Origin: Dulcicalothrix desertica PCC 7102
Lineage (GTDB): Bacteria; Cyanobacteriota; Cyanobacteriia; Cyanobacteriales; Nostocaceae
DNA: 64,000 nt
Reading direction: 5' to 3'
Assembly: GCF_003991905.1 (NCBI RefSeq)
Contig: NZ_RSCL01000012.1
Coordinates: 62,001 to 126,000 of the forward strand
Shown here: positions 1 to 9,009 of the stretch, in pieces
How positions within the stretch are numbered: position 1 is the first letter of the stretch
Layout: the number at the start of each line of letters is the position of its first letter
Position numbers and translations under genes: made by a program
Notes under the pieces: model-generated
The model's input: only the letters and a program-made list of their open reading frames with translations
Told to the model about the DNA's origin: nothing
Databases searched by the model: none

Positions 1-6
1 TACTAT

Positions 7-288
7 ATGCCTATAGCGCTTCTATGTGAAGGTAATCACTCAAAGGAATATTTGGAATTGCTACTTCTAGATTCTGCAAACGCCTTTGCCAGTCAACTTA
101 GTTATTTATGTGCTGCACTTAATGTTGATAGCTGGCGCATTGGTAGAGTTTTATGTAAGGTATTTCCCATTTCCAGAGAAGGCGCCCAAGTTTTTGATGA
201 AAATAGTACAGCCCAAGAGGAGTTCAATAATTTTGAGCTTACTGAGTGGAATTTGGCAGGTATTACGACAGATAGCGAGACGTTTTAA
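7..288 (+). CDS. Hypothetical protein, possibly 5'-partial
   Basis: I do not recognise this 93-residue reading frame. It ends 17 bases before the ParA-like gene and runs in the same direction, so it is probably the preceding gene of that cluster. The two codons before the ATG are open up to the window edge, so the true start may lie outside. The composition is ordinary for a soluble acidic protein (ends with an N/E/F-rich stretch); no motif is visible. Confidence 0.45.
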   Translation: MPIALLCEGNHSKEYLELLLLDSANAFASQLSYLCAALNVDSWRIGRVLCKVFPISREGAQVFDENSTAQEEFNNFELTEWNLAGITTDSETF

Positions 289-305
289 TTGGAGACAAAT
301 TAAAT

Positions 306-1046
306 ATGGCGAGAATTCATTTAATCGATGGTGAGAAAGGAGGAGTAGGGAAGTCACTGTTCGCGCGCGTCATGGTGCAGTACGCTATCGACAAAAAATT
401 AGAACATTCTTTGGTAGATGCTGATATGACGAACCAGGATGTGAAGCGATTTTACCCCACTGCTGTTGATGCTGAGTTTAGCGAAGCCTTAAATAAAGGA
501 AACAAAGCCGACATAATTTTTGAATTAGCCCGGAACAAACCAGTTATCGTCAACCTTCCTGCCAACGTATTCCCCCTTGTTCAAAACTGGATAAAAAAGG
601 GACGGTTATTAGAAGTCGCCGATAAATACGGTGTAGATGTTTGCAAGTGGTTTGTTTGTGACGGGGGTTTTGAATCTATCGACTTGTTTTACCAATCGAT
701 GAATTTATACAAGGACACAATGCTGCATGTTTTCGTCAGAAACCACGGGAAGACCGATGATTGGAGCTTTTTAGACGGTGATGCAGCCTATAAGGGATTG
801 AAAAATAAGTACAAAAATACACTGCAAATAATAGACTTTCCCTTACTTTACCCAGGAGACAGATACTTTATCGACTCAAAGAAGTTTCGGTTCGATGCAC
901 CCGACATTGAGAAAACCATGCCGATAATGTCACAGCAAAGACTATCTACTTTTTTGGAAGACTCCGAGCGCGCGATTGAAAATACCCATTTGTGGGCAAA
1001 AGACAAACAGCCCAAGAAAAAAGATGCAATCAAACAGCATTCCTAA
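306..1046 (+). CDS. ParA/MinD-like P-loop ATPase
   Basis: A 246-residue P-loop ATPase. The N-terminus carries a deviant Walker A box, GEKGGVGKS (residues 9-17), with the signature lysine at K11 and the catalytic-type lysine at K16, followed by a VDADMTN segment that fits the switch I aspartate region. This is the SIMIBI/ParA-MinD-MobD class; members partition plasmids or act in conjugative transfer. No DNA-binding N-terminal extension is present, so it is the short form. It is followed 14 bases later by the next gene (start 1061) and then by a membrane protein, suggesting an operon. Without a recognisable ParB partner I cannot assign partition with certainty; a transfer-type ATPase is the alternative. 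Confidence 0.85.
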   Translation: MARIHLIDGEKGGVGKSLFARVMVQYAIDKKLEHSLVDADMTNQDVKRFYPTAVDAEFSEALNKGNKADIIFELARNKPVIVNLPANVFPLVQNWIKKGRLLEVADKYGVDVCKWFVCDGGFESIDLFYQSMNLYKDTMLHVFVRNHGKTDDWSFLDGDAAYKGLKNKYKNTLQIIDFPLLYPGDRYFIDSKKFRFDAPDIEKTMPIMSQQRLSTFLEDSERAIENTHLWAKDKQPKKKDAIKQHS

Positions 1047-1060
1047 CTAGGAGGCGCCTG

Positions 1061-1972
1061 ATGAATTACGATTTTCATACTTTGTATTCTAGTGATACGG
1101 CTTTTAACTGCGATGTTGTTTCCGAAAGTAAACATGAATACATGGGGCGATTATATATCCTTGCCGCAGAAGAGCCAAAACTATTAAATCTTGGGATTGA
1201 GAAAGAATGGTTTCTCAGCCATTCTCAAGGACAGTTCTTAGTTTGCGGTCATATAAATACTGATGGGCAATGGTCTTTATCGTCTTATAAAAGTTTAGAA
1301 CCGAGTTTACGGTACACAACTCAAAGTGAGATATTTGACCGTGTATTCAGTACTGACTATGTAAAAGAAGTTCTACAATTGCGTAGCGAACTAGGTATGG
1401 AATTACAACAGCCAATTTTACTTAACAACGGCGCCAATGACTCAAATGATGAATCTTCGGATGCTACAGTAACAAAAGTTTACACCAATTTCTCAAACAA
1501 CGAGAATATAAGCATTGACAAATTGGATATTTTGAGAGACTTACTACTGCGTTTGTCTCCTCTTGAATTGAAAGAATTTGAAGAATCTGGCTTACATACA
1601 CAAGAGTCAGCAGTAACTATTGTTACCTTGCCCCAGGAATCTGTGTTAATAGAAGAAATGCAAAAAGTTGAGTTATCAGAAATTCAAGATGCCTTAATTG
1701 AGAAAGTATTAGAAGATTACCAGCAACACAACACAAGCGAGTTTATATTAACTGATGAAGCAACAGTGACGATTCACGTTGAAGAAGATTACTTTGTATT
1801 GCTCTCAACAGAAGATGGACATACTATTCTCAGTGCCACAATGGAAGGGGAAGTCCTCGACAAATTAAAGGAAGTTGATGCACGACAATTTATGTTCATG
1901 TTGCAACAACAAGAGGCGCCTGTTGAGTTAAACACTCAAAACCCCGCTGTTGACCAGCTTACAATGGATTAA
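1061..1972 (+). CDS. Hypothetical acidic plasmid protein
   Basis: The 303-residue product is unrecognised. The frame is open further upstream, but the ATG at 1061 is preceded by a strong AGGAGG-type ribosome binding site (inside TAGGAGGCGCC) and is chosen over the upstream start at 992, which would overlap the ParA-like gene. The protein is acidic and rich in E, L and Q, with a Ser/Asn-rich stretch near residues 120-150 and a compact C-terminal half beginning at about residue 165. It lies between the ParA-like ATPase and a membrane protein and starts 14 bases after the ATPase stop, so it is probably co-transcribed and functionally tied to it. Confidence 0.7.
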   Translation: MNYDFHTLYSSDTAFNCDVVSESKHEYMGRLYILAAEEPKLLNLGIEKEWFLSHSQGQFLVCGHINTDGQWSLSSYKSLEPSLRYTTQSEIFDRVFSTDYVKEVLQLRSELGMELQQPILLNNGANDSNDESSDATVTKVYTNFSNNENISIDKLDILRDLLLRLSPLELKEFEESGLHTQESAVTIVTLPQESVLIEEMQKVELSEIQDALIEKVLEDYQQHNTSEFILTDEATVTIHVEEDYFVLLSTEDGHTILSATMEGEVLDKLKEVDARQFMFMLQQQEAPVELNTQNPAVDQLTMD

Positions 1973-1974
1973 TT

Positions 1975-2655
1975 ATGGTGCATACCTTACGGCAAGCCAA
2001 AAATGAAAGTTTCTTAAATCGCTTACTCGAAGGTAAAGACGCAGATTTTCAAAGACGAGTACTGGCAATTACAGTTGAACACGGACTTTCCACGAGTGAC
2101 CCTTTATTTCTAGTCATGCTAGCAACTGGTCAGCTTCAAGTATTACTAGAGGACAAACCCAACGAGTTAGAAGGATTATTTGAACGGTGGTCTACTGCCT
2201 TATATGACCACTTGGAAAAAACAAAGCAAGCTATGGAGGAACAAAAACGTATTTCTTTAAAGGGTTTAGAAGTAGAAATCGGCGCCTGTGTTCAAAGACT
2301 GATTAAAAAAGCAGAGTCAAAGCAGCAATCACGATTAAAAGTAATGCTACCTGCGCTTGGGTTAATAGTAGCAGCAACTGGATTTGGTGTTTTAGCAGGT
2401 TTATCCGTTCCTGTATGGTTAGCTGGTGGTTATGCTCCCCTCAAACCAAGATTACTAACTGTTTCGGAGACAGAAACATTAAGCTGGGCAAATAGTTCTC
2501 AAGGTAAACTCGCGCGCAATATTTCTATTTGGAACTCTGAAAGTTTAACCAATCTCTATTGCACTAAAGCTTCTGCCCAAAACTCGTTAGTTGCTAGAGA
2601 ACGAGGTCAAAAGCGAATATCTGATTACTGTTTGTTACGAGTCAAGGCGCCTTAA
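1975..2655 (+). CDS. DUF6753-like single-pass membrane protein
   Basis: A 226-residue protein that begins 2 bases after the previous stop, which indicates translational coupling. Residues about 1-115 are helical and charged and include the segment DPLFLVMLATGQLQVLLED, which I associate with the DUF6753 family of cyanobacterial plasmids (from memory, not checked). Residues about 123-147 form a hydrophobic membrane span, and the C-terminal 75 residues follow it. The ATPase - soluble protein - membrane protein order suggests a small membrane-linked plasmid maintenance or transfer module. The function is unknown. Confidence 0.65.
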   Translation: MVHTLRQAKNESFLNRLLEGKDADFQRRVLAITVEHGLSTSDPLFLVMLATGQLQVLLEDKPNELEGLFERWSTALYDHLEKTKQAMEEQKRISLKGLEVEIGACVQRLIKKAESKQQSRLKVMLPALGLIVAATGFGVLAGLSVPVWLAGGYAPLKPRLLTVSETETLSWANSSQGKLARNISIWNSESLTNLYCTKASAQNSLVARERGQKRISDYCLLRVKAP

Positions 2656-2704
2656 CTATTAATTGAGACATAATTTAATGAAATGTAAGCAAAAGGATTT
2701 ATTT

Positions 2705-2929
2705 ATGAACAAGCCAAACAATTTCATGGACATACTCACAGCGATACAAGTTACCTGCGCCTGGTTAATTTCTATCAGTTTATTCGCTTTGTCGCTAATT
2801 TTATTGATGCCGTTACCGCTCAACGCTATAATTTTAGCGCTTGTTGCTATTGGCATTTGCCCTCTGGTTACAGTTTCGGACGAGTTGAAAATATTTGTTG
2901 CATTAATTGGCTTTATTGCTTTACTTTGA
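2705..2929 (+). CDS. Small two-span membrane protein
   Basis: The 74-residue product contains two hydrophobic spans (about residues 8-30 and 33-70, the second possibly two short helices) and little else. The ATG at 2705 is preferred over one at 2663 because AAGGA lies just upstream. It follows the single-pass membrane protein in the same direction and is probably the last gene of that cluster. No family is recognised. Confidence 0.5.
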   Translation: MNKPNNFMDILTAIQVTCAWLISISLFALSLILLMPLPLNAIILALVAIGICPLVTVSDELKIFVALIGFIALL

Positions 2930-3017
2930 ATTTCCAAAAATTGAACTTTTTTTTCGGATTCGATAGTTATTATCAGTACACGTAAGTGTTAGGGAATATT
3001 GCATGGAATTGTGAACC

Positions 3018-3731
3018 ATGAGTAAAATCAGTGTAATTGTCATCGAAGACAACGATTTAACGCGCGTCGGGATTCGCACAACACTACAGCAAAACCAAGA
3101 CATTCAATTTGTGGGGGAAGCAGTCAATGCTAGAGACGGGTTAACACTCTTTAAGTCGTCGAAACCAGATATCACAATTGTAGATATTGGTCTGCCCGAC
3201 AAGGATGGTATTGAACTGACAAGAGAAATCAAATTAATTGCAAAAGGACTAAATTTTCAAACCAAAGTATTAATTTTGACACTAAATGACGATAAGCAAG
3301 CTGTATTAGCTGCATTTGCTGCTGGTGCTGACTCTTACTGTATGAAAGATATCAAATACGATAATCTGCTCGAAGCCCTCCATGTCACATACAACGGCAA
3401 CACTTGGATTGATTCAACAGTTTCTCGAAGCATATTGCAACAAAATCCAAGCTTGCTGGACAGAGGATTTTATGGCGCCAGTAAATTTATTTCTCCAGCA
3501 TCAAACAACGATGAGGATTTAGAATTTCTTCAGATGTACCCTCTAACCGAGAGAGAATTAGAAGTATTACGTTTGATTGCCTCCGGTTTTACCAACGCAA
3601 AAATTAGCGAAGAGCTTTACATCACAGTTGGAACGGTAAAATCTCATGTACGCAATATTCTCAACAAACTATGCGCTGACGACCGTACCCAAGCAGCAGT
3701 CAACGCTCTACGTTATGGGATAGTAAATTAG
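3018..3731 (+). CDS. NarL/FixJ-family response regulator
   Basis: A 237-residue two-component response regulator. The receiver domain (residues 1-125) has the acidic pair E10-D11, the phospho-acceptor D56 in the IVDIGLPD strand, T88 and K110, so all the phosphorylation residues are present. A linker of about 45 residues leads to a LuxR-type DNA-binding domain beginning LTERELEVLRLIASG, with the recognition helix in TVGTVKSHVRNIL. No histidine kinase gene is in the window, so its partner must be encoded elsewhere. A stem-loop follows the stop codon, so transcription probably ends before the next gene. Confidence 0.93.
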   Translation: MSKISVIVIEDNDLTRVGIRTTLQQNQDIQFVGEAVNARDGLTLFKSSKPDITIVDIGLPDKDGIELTREIKLIAKGLNFQTKVLILTLNDDKQAVLAAFAAGADSYCMKDIKYDNLLEALHVTYNGNTWIDSTVSRSILQQNPSLLDRGFYGASKFISPASNNDEDLEFLQMYPLTERELEVLRLIASGFTNAKISEELYITVGTVKSHVRNILNKLCADDRTQAAVNALRYGIVN

Positions 3732-3766
3732 AATTAGTTAAATTTACAACCTTTTTGTATGAAACA

Positions 3767-3804
3767 GCGATTACACTCGAAATTTAAATTTGAGTGTTAA
3801 TCGC
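3767..3804 (+). terminator. Inverted repeat, probable terminator of the response regulator gene
   Basis: Arms GCGATTACACTC and GAGTGTTAATCGC (one bulged base) are separated by an AT-rich loop, 36 bases after the response regulator stop. There is no strong T-run, so it could instead be an operator. Confidence 0.5.
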
Positions 3805-3865
3805 CTGACTGTCAAATTAGAATTAACCAGCTTGTGCGTGAAAGTTAGAAATGTTTTGAATATGA

Positions 3866-4714
3866 ATGCTCAAGATTATGACGCAAAAAAATTTAGATGA
3901 TGTTATTAAGCAGATAGAATCTGAAATTGAAATTGATGCTCAAGGCAAGGGGAAAGGTAGTATTCGTGCGACTGCTAGGCTTGCAGGTGTGGATGATGAA
4001 TCAATTAGAAAAGCCCTGATATATACTGCCGACCAAAAGCCGACAAAATTAGCTCAAATGCTTATGGGTTTTGGATTTAGCCCTGCCGACCTAAATGATT
4101 GGCGCCAATCTAAAATTCCTGACCTTGCAATTTCAGTTATCTTTACATACTATGCATATAATGCAGGAAGATACTGCACAGAGCAGGCGAGGTTAGTTTG
4201 TCAAGCATTTATGACCATCGGCATTCGTAGTTGGATGCAAAAAATCAAGGGTTGGGAGCAAGAAACGGCGCCTCTACAAATACTCCCTACACCATCCTTA
4301 GAAGAAATTTCAACTTTGCTTGATTTAACACTTGGTAAAGCTGGGTTGGAGCCAAAATTAGTCGCAGGCGCCAAACTAAACGCAATAGCTAAAAGATATC
4401 CTCACTTACAGCAAGAAGCTGAAGAAGCAAAGTCAATGCTTGCTATTCCTGTAGAAAATAAATTGCTGGCGCCGAGGCAGTTAGGTGAGATACTTACAGA
4501 ACACACTGGTGAGGTTTGGTCGCCACAACGGGTTAATAAATTTCTGACTGAAGAGGGTTTTCAAGTGCGTAACCCAGAAGGCAATCCCGATTATCTTCCA
4601 ACTGAAAAAGGTAAACCATATTCCCAAATGACGTTAAACACAGCGAAAGGACGTGATAAAACAGTGCAACACCTGAGATGGTTTGAATCAGTACTTGAAA
4701 CTTTGGAATTGTAA
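3866..4714 (+). CDS. Phage antirepressor-like DNA-binding protein
   Basis: The 282-residue product has an N-terminal part with the segment GSIRATARLAGVDDESIRKAL, which looks like a helix-turn-helix, and a middle part (about residues 75-130) containing aromatic and charged residues as in antirepressor-type proteins. The C-terminal segment LAPRQLGEILTEHTG followed by VNKFLTEEGFQ resembles the winged-helix ANT/KilAC module of phage antirepressors. From this I infer a transcription regulator of phage or plasmid origin. An internal Met at 3878 is an alternative start. A copy of the dispersed 23-bp palindrome lies 39 bases after the stop and may terminate transcription. Confidence 0.6.
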   Translation: MLKIMTQKNLDDVIKQIESEIEIDAQGKGKGSIRATARLAGVDDESIRKALIYTADQKPTKLAQMLMGFGFSPADLNDWRQSKIPDLAISVIFTYYAYNAGRYCTEQARLVCQAFMTIGIRSWMQKIKGWEQETAPLQILPTPSLEEISTLLDLTLGKAGLEPKLVAGAKLNAIAKRYPHLQQEAEEAKSMLAIPVENKLLAPRQLGEILTEHTGEVWSPQRVNKFLTEEGFQVRNPEGNPDYLPTEKGKPYSQMTLNTAKGRDKTVQHLRWFESVLETLEL

Positions 4715-4752
4715 TAAATGTAACTACCAAGTGCGAAATAAGTCTAAATTGC

Positions 4753-4775
4753 CGAACGGCAACTCTTGCCGTTCG
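4753..4775. repeat. Dispersed 23-bp palindrome, copy 1
   Basis: Perfect 10-bp arms CGAACGGCAA / TTGCCGTTCG with loop CTC. Three further copies occur at 51775, 62494 and 63416. It lies shortly after the antirepressor-like gene. The rest of 4776-5002 holds two GGCGCC sites and no gene. Confidence 0.85.
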
Positions 4776-5002
4776 ATGAGTATAAGCTTTTTGAGCAACG
4801 TTACTTGAATATTGTTATTTTGAGATAAGGAAAGGCGCCTGAACACACTTTGAGTTTAAGACAACTGTGTTTTCAAGTAAGTCAAAATATAAATGGCGCC
4901 TAATTCAAGTAAATTTACAGTAGTGTTGGCTTTCGGTAGTAACTAATATATTGGTTAAACAAATTAATAATTTTTGGTTATAACGAAAATTCTTGTGACT
5001 CA

Positions 5003-5920
5003 ATGATTCCCATCATCTACTCAAATCGATTCCTGCTGCATGAAACTGGCTACATGCATCCCGAACAACCAGAACGATTAACTGTAATTGTAAATAAATT
5101 AAAAGCCTCAACTGTTGCCGATGAAATCGAATGGATAGAACCATCTTCCTCACGAGATGCAATAAAGGCAATAGAACAAGTTCATTCCAATACCTACATC
5201 GACTTGGTTCGCGCTTATTCTATTAGAGGTTGGGGCTGTTTTGAGTCAACCCAGATTTTTCCAAACAGTTTTGAGGTGGCTTGTCTTGCCGTAACTGCCT
5301 GGTTAGATGGAGTAGATCAAGTTTGGGCACAAGGGAAACCAGCCTTTGTTCTAGCTAGACCGCCAGGACATCATGCACTCCGAGATGAAGGCATGGGGTT
5401 CTGCATTTTTTGTAATCCAGCCATTGCAGCTATTTACGCATTGGCTATTGGAAATATAAAGCGCGTTGGTATTTTGGATTGGGATGTTCATCATGGTAAT
5501 GGAACCCAAGCGACCGTAGAAAATTACCCTAACATTGCCTTCTGCTCGATTCATCAATCCCCCGGTTATCCGCATACGGGGAAAATAGAAGAGCAGGGAA
5601 AATTTCACAACGTTTTAAATCTCCCAATTGCTCCTGGTAGCACTATAGAAAATTATTATCAATTGTTTGAAACCAAAGTTCTTCCCTTTTTCCATAACTT
5701 CTCACCAGATTTGCTCATTGTCAGTGCTGGGTACGATGCAAATCAAGCAGATTTACTGTCTAAAATTAATTTACAGCCTAAAGACTATGCTACACTCACA
5801 CAATACTGTTTGGAAATTACACCAAAGGTTTTGTTTGGTTTAGAGGGTGGGTATGAATTAGAAAGTCTTTCTCAGTCAGTTTTAGAAACTATCAAATCTT
5901 GTGTAAATCAAAGCAAATGA
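5003..5920 (+). CDS. Histone deacetylase family amidohydrolase
   Basis: A 305-residue arginase/deacetylase-fold zinc hydrolase. It has RPPGHHA with H123-H124, DWDVHHGNG with the zinc ligands D161 and H163, SAGYDA (third zinc-binding aspartate) and the C-terminal LEGGY glycine-tyrosine motif, so the active site appears complete. In bacteria this family deacetylates acetyl-lysine proteins, acetylpolyamines or small acetylated metabolites; the substrate cannot be read from sequence. It stands alone between the antirepressor-like gene and a minus-strand cluster. The length is normal for the family. Confidence 0.93.
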   Translation: MIPIIYSNRFLLHETGYMHPEQPERLTVIVNKLKASTVADEIEWIEPSSSRDAIKAIEQVHSNTYIDLVRAYSIRGWGCFESTQIFPNSFEVACLAVTAWLDGVDQVWAQGKPAFVLARPPGHHALRDEGMGFCIFCNPAIAAIYALAIGNIKRVGILDWDVHHGNGTQATVENYPNIAFCSIHQSPGYPHTGKIEEQGKFHNVLNLPIAPGSTIENYYQLFETKVLPFFHNFSPDLLIVSAGYDANQADLLSKINLQPKDYATLTQYCLEITPKVLFGLEGGYELESLSQSVLETIKSCVNQSK

Positions 5921-6018
5921 ATCATTGCGTAAAAAATATAATTATAAGTTTACTTGTTTGTTGGATTAAAGGCAGCAAATTCAAAACTGTGTAGTTGCTG
6001 CCCTTGGATTTATCAAAA

Positions 6019-6453
6019 TTAACAAATCTGATGTATAACCTCTTTTACTTTTTGTGGTTGAGATTTTAACGCTTCTTGTAGCTTCATTCGCAAAATCCCT
6101 AACTTCTGATATTTACCATTGACTTTATCTGAAATTCCCATACGCCTTGCAGCAGTACGAGCGCGCTTTTGTGGTAACTTCTGTATCAGAAGTGCGAGTG
6201 ATTCTACATCTACTTCATCTCTAATAGTTTTGGTTATGCAATCAACTGGAGCATTCGGAGATAACATGGTATCATTAATTCCTTCATGCCGAAATGTGTT
6301 AACGTTATTAACTTCAAGTAAACAACTGTCTGTATCAGCTATACGATTCCACAGTTGTACTAAAGTTATAGATAAATCCAGCGCTATCATTGCTGTGGCT
6401 AAATTGAACAAAACAACAATAATAATTGTTAGGCAGTCTTGAAAGTTTTGCAT
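6019..6453 (-). CDS. Hypothetical membrane-anchored protein
   Basis: The 144-residue product has an N-terminal hydrophobic span (about residues 8-32) followed by a soluble, basic helical part that includes QKRARTAARRMGI near residues 95-107. I do not recognise a family. The opposite-strand frame over the same bases is weaker (Ser/Cys-rich, no ribosome binding site). It is the most downstream member of a row of minus-strand small genes. Confidence 0.55.
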   Translation of the reverse strand: MQNFQDCLTIIIVVLFNLATAMIALDLSITLVQLWNRIADTDSCLLEVNNVNTFRHEGINDTMLSPNAPVDCITKTIRDEVDVESLALLIQKLPQKRARTAARRMGISDKVNGKYQKLGILRMKLQEALKSQPQKVKEVIHQIC

Positions 6454-6549
6454 TTTCTATTTCTCTAAAAAATCGCGCGATTTTAGAGTGCGCTTTGTGT
6501 CATCAGTAAAATGCCCGTAAGGGCGTACAATTGTCTTCTATCGTTGTAA

Positions 6550-6855
6550 TTAAGCAGAGATAGATTCTTCAATCATTGCAATCAAGGCAAGGAATTCGGT
6601 TTCTGGAGATTGTTGTGCTTTAAAATATACACGGAAAGACCCATCCGAGTAACTTTTAAGGTCTTTTTCGTCAAATGATATTTCTTGTCGCTGTAACCAT
6701 TGAATAACATAGGAATAAAACTCAGCTAAAAATAAAGCAGGAAAGTAAATTCTTCCGCTAATTACTCCAGTATGTAGATGAGTTAACACCTGAAATTGAG
6801 GTTGCGATAAAACAATTGCCATACAATTTTCTGTTTTTACATGAAGTGTGAACAT
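6550..6855 (-). CDS. Hypothetical protein
   Basis: A 101-residue soluble protein of unknown function with no visible motif; it contains a mix of aromatic residues and a short acidic C-terminus. A second Met at 6822 could be the start, and neither has an obvious ribosome binding site. It is in line with the other small minus-strand genes of 6-9.7 kb. Confidence 0.5.
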   Translation of the reverse strand: MFTLHVKTENCMAIVLSQPQFQVLTHLHTGVISGRIYFPALFLAEFYSYVIQWLQRQEISFDEKDLKSYSDGSFRVYFKAQQSPETEFLALIAMIEESISA

Positions 6856-6921
6856 TTGTAAAAGAGGGAATGATTATTGTGCGTTCATTCCCCTGCTGTT
6901 AGGCGCCATTTTTATACACGT

Positions 6922-7242
6922 TTATCTCGACATTTGGTAAACACTGCTATCTATTTCCAGGTAGTAAATATTACCAATATGCTCTAGTAGGAAATATTCA
7001 AGGTCAGAGACTTGAGTTAGAGTAAGTTCAGTGGGGAGAGCAAAACCATCTTTTTGTAGAGTAATTTTAGGGTAATCCCGCTTTCCACATTTCCCTGTTT
7101 TCTGCAAATGGTATTTGACTTGGTTGATTTGTAAGTCGTAGTTGTTAATCGAATAGCAATTTAGAAACTCAGAGAAACTTGAAAGCGAATTGATTTGAAG
7201 TGAATGTGCTTTTCCATCTTCTGTTCGGCACGATATAAACAT
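6922..7242 (-). CDS. Hypothetical protein
   Basis: A 106-residue protein of unknown function, rich in Leu, Ser and Tyr, with a basic central stretch (KTGKCGKRDYPKITL). The start is supported by GAGGA ahead of the ATG. A GGCGTGAGCC motif lies 38 bases upstream and is shared with other small genes of this window. Confidence 0.55.
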   Translation of the reverse strand: MFISCRTEDGKAHSLQINSLSSFSEFLNCYSINNYDLQINQVKYHLQKTGKCGKRDYPKITLQKDGFALPTELTLTQVSDLEYFLLEHIGNIYYLEIDSSVYQMSR

Positions 7243-7280
7243 ACTATTTTCCTCGCTGCATTTGTTTCACAACTCTTCAA

Positions 7281-7290
7281 GGCGTGAGCC
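7281..7290 (-). promoter_or_regulatory. GGCGTGAGCC motif upstream of small gene
   Basis: This 10-bp motif reads GGCTCACGCC on the gene strand and can form a GGC/GCC mini-hairpin. It lies 38 bases before the start at 7242. The same sequence precedes three other minus-strand small genes by 35-43 bases. Confidence 0.5.
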
Positions 7291-7507
7291 TGCAAAATGA
7301 AAAAAAACTATTTGAGCGGCGCCTGCTATTAGTGACAGATAATTGCTTCCCTAATACTTGATTTGTGTGTGCTTAAATAATCAAGCATTTGGGTGTTTAT
7401 AATATGGCGCCGATGTTAGAACAGACTTGGTATAATTTAATTGCAGCAAGGTTGTCACATTTTGTGACAACCTCTGGATACTGCTTGTACCAACATTTTC
7501 CAAAGCG

Positions 7508-7756
7508 TTAGTTCAAACATAGGAATTCTTCCTCGCCTGCTAACTCAGATTCTGGAAGTTCATCACAATAACCCAGTGGGTAATCGAAAACTATCGTGTA
7601 ATTCCATATGTTATCATCATCAAGACGCAATCCTGTAACTCTACCGATAGCCCACTTACTTGGTTCACAATTACTTTTCATGGCAACGCGCGAGTTGAAT
7701 GTGTATTTTGGAGCTTGAGCGCAAAAATGAGCAAATTTTATTGTGATAATGTCCAT
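7508..7756 (-). CDS. Hypothetical protein
   Basis: An 82-residue acidic protein. The central segment KWAIGRVTGLRLDDDNIWNYTIVFDYP looks like a small beta-barrel (SH3-like) fold in pattern, but I cannot name a family. A GGCGTGAGCC motif lies 43 bases upstream, as for its neighbours. Confidence 0.5.
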   Translation of the reverse strand: MDIITIKFAHFCAQAPKYTFNSRVAMKSNCEPSKWAIGRVTGLRLDDDNIWNYTIVFDYPLGYCDELPESELAGEEEFLCLN

Positions 7757-7799
7757 ATTTCTGTGTAATTAAAGTACAAAAGTGTGCAATTTTAATTCC

Positions 7800-7809
7800 G
7801 GCGTGAGCC
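7800..7809 (-). promoter_or_regulatory. GGCGTGAGCC motif upstream of small gene
   Basis: Identical 10-mer, 43 bases before the start at 7756. The interval 7810-8055 around it contains two GGCGCC sites and no gene. Confidence 0.5.
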
Positions 7810-8055
7810 TAAAAATATGCTTTGAAATTACACAAATTTTAAAAAGCTTTTATTCAACCAGCTTTGATGAAGTGGAACGCGCTTCAACCCACGGCGCCAC
7901 TACCAATGCATAATCATGTTATTTTTCTGACGCGTGTGTTATAATTTTGTCACTGGCAATATACAGTGTTTGTACTAAGATAATTGCTGGCGCCGAATAA
8001 AAAAATAACGATTCAGGAAAATTTTCCTGCCCCGTTAAATATTCTCTTGTGTACA

Positions 8056-8781
8056 TTAATGTTGATTCACATATTTAACAAAATTTGAAACTTTCCAGTT
8101 TAAACCGTGAACTCTATCAGCAATATTTGGTTTAGATGAACTACCGTCACATAAAAAACAATCTTCACATCTTGTTCTGTCATCTTCTGCATTGCGGCAA
8201 AGAATCTCATTATTACTCAAAGGTGCATCGGGAGCTATAATTCTAAAAGTTCTCCAACCTTGATGTTGAGCTTGTTTTGCTTCTGAAGAGGTTTGTACTG
8301 ATGCCATTAAATATTTCTTCCACCGCTCATCGCAGTGAGACCAAAAATGAGAATAACCTGTCCACTTGTTCGATGCTAAAATGATTGGTTCCCACACATC
8401 AAATGGTACTGCTGTCGGGTCTCCATAAGAACCAATTCTAATTGGGTAGCGATACCGTTCTATGATACCTATCTCTTTGGCGCCGAATTTTGGGTAGGTT
8501 CCTGCTATGTATTTACGGTAGATGTTATTAAGGTAGCCAAGTTGAACGTAGCAACTTCCAGTTTGGCTCATTTTCAGCGTACATGTGCCACAGATACCGG
8601 TGTCGAATCCTTGCTTGGCTGCATATGTAGGAAGAAATTCTTGTTGCAAAATCCATGATTGTAGTAATCTTCCAGTCCTGCGGTTTGGCGTAGGGTAAAC
8701 AAAACCAGTTAGTACTAGAAATATAGGGGAAGCATCTATTAAAGATGCCCCTTCCCAAACAAGGTAGCTATTTTCTAACAT
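8056..8781 (-). CDS. Cys-rich phage/plasmid-type hypothetical protein
   Basis: The 241-residue product has cysteines arranged as possible metal ligands: CGTC near residues 64-67 and a C-terminal cluster CRNAEDDRTRCEDCFLC (about residues 196-212). The layout recalls small phage and plasmid proteins with conserved Cys clusters (Gp88-like type), which are of unknown biochemical function. I infer a zinc- or iron-sulfur-binding protein. The start ATG is at 8781; no ribosome binding site is evident. Confidence 0.55.
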   Translation of the reverse strand: MLENSYLVWEGASLIDASPIFLVLTGFVYPTPNRRTGRLLQSWILQQEFLPTYAAKQGFDTGICGTCTLKMSQTGSCYVQLGYLNNIYRKYIAGTYPKFGAKEIGIIERYRYPIRIGSYGDPTAVPFDVWEPIILASNKWTGYSHFWSHCDERWKKYLMASVQTSSEAKQAQHQGWRTFRIIAPDAPLSNNEILCRNAEDDRTRCEDCFLCDGSSSKPNIADRVHGLNWKVSNFVKYVNQH

Positions 8782-9009
8782 ATATTGAGGGATGATTTTA
8801 ATGAGTTAAAAGTGTGAAGCGATTGAAAAACGTCAATTGACAGCAAAAAGGGCGATAAAGCTTTGTTTATCACCAGAGTATTTACAAATATTGAAGTGTT
8901 GGAATGGAGAGATATTAATACTTCAGTATACAAGTATTAAGTTTTAATGAATATCCCCCAGCATAATCTTTATCTGGAGGATAATCAGCACAAATACAAC
9001 GACAATAGC

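Noticed and set aside
6119-6442. Open frame of 107 codons on the plus strand
   Set aside because: It lies opposite a better supported minus-strand gene with a membrane span, is Ser/Cys-rich and has no ribosome binding site.
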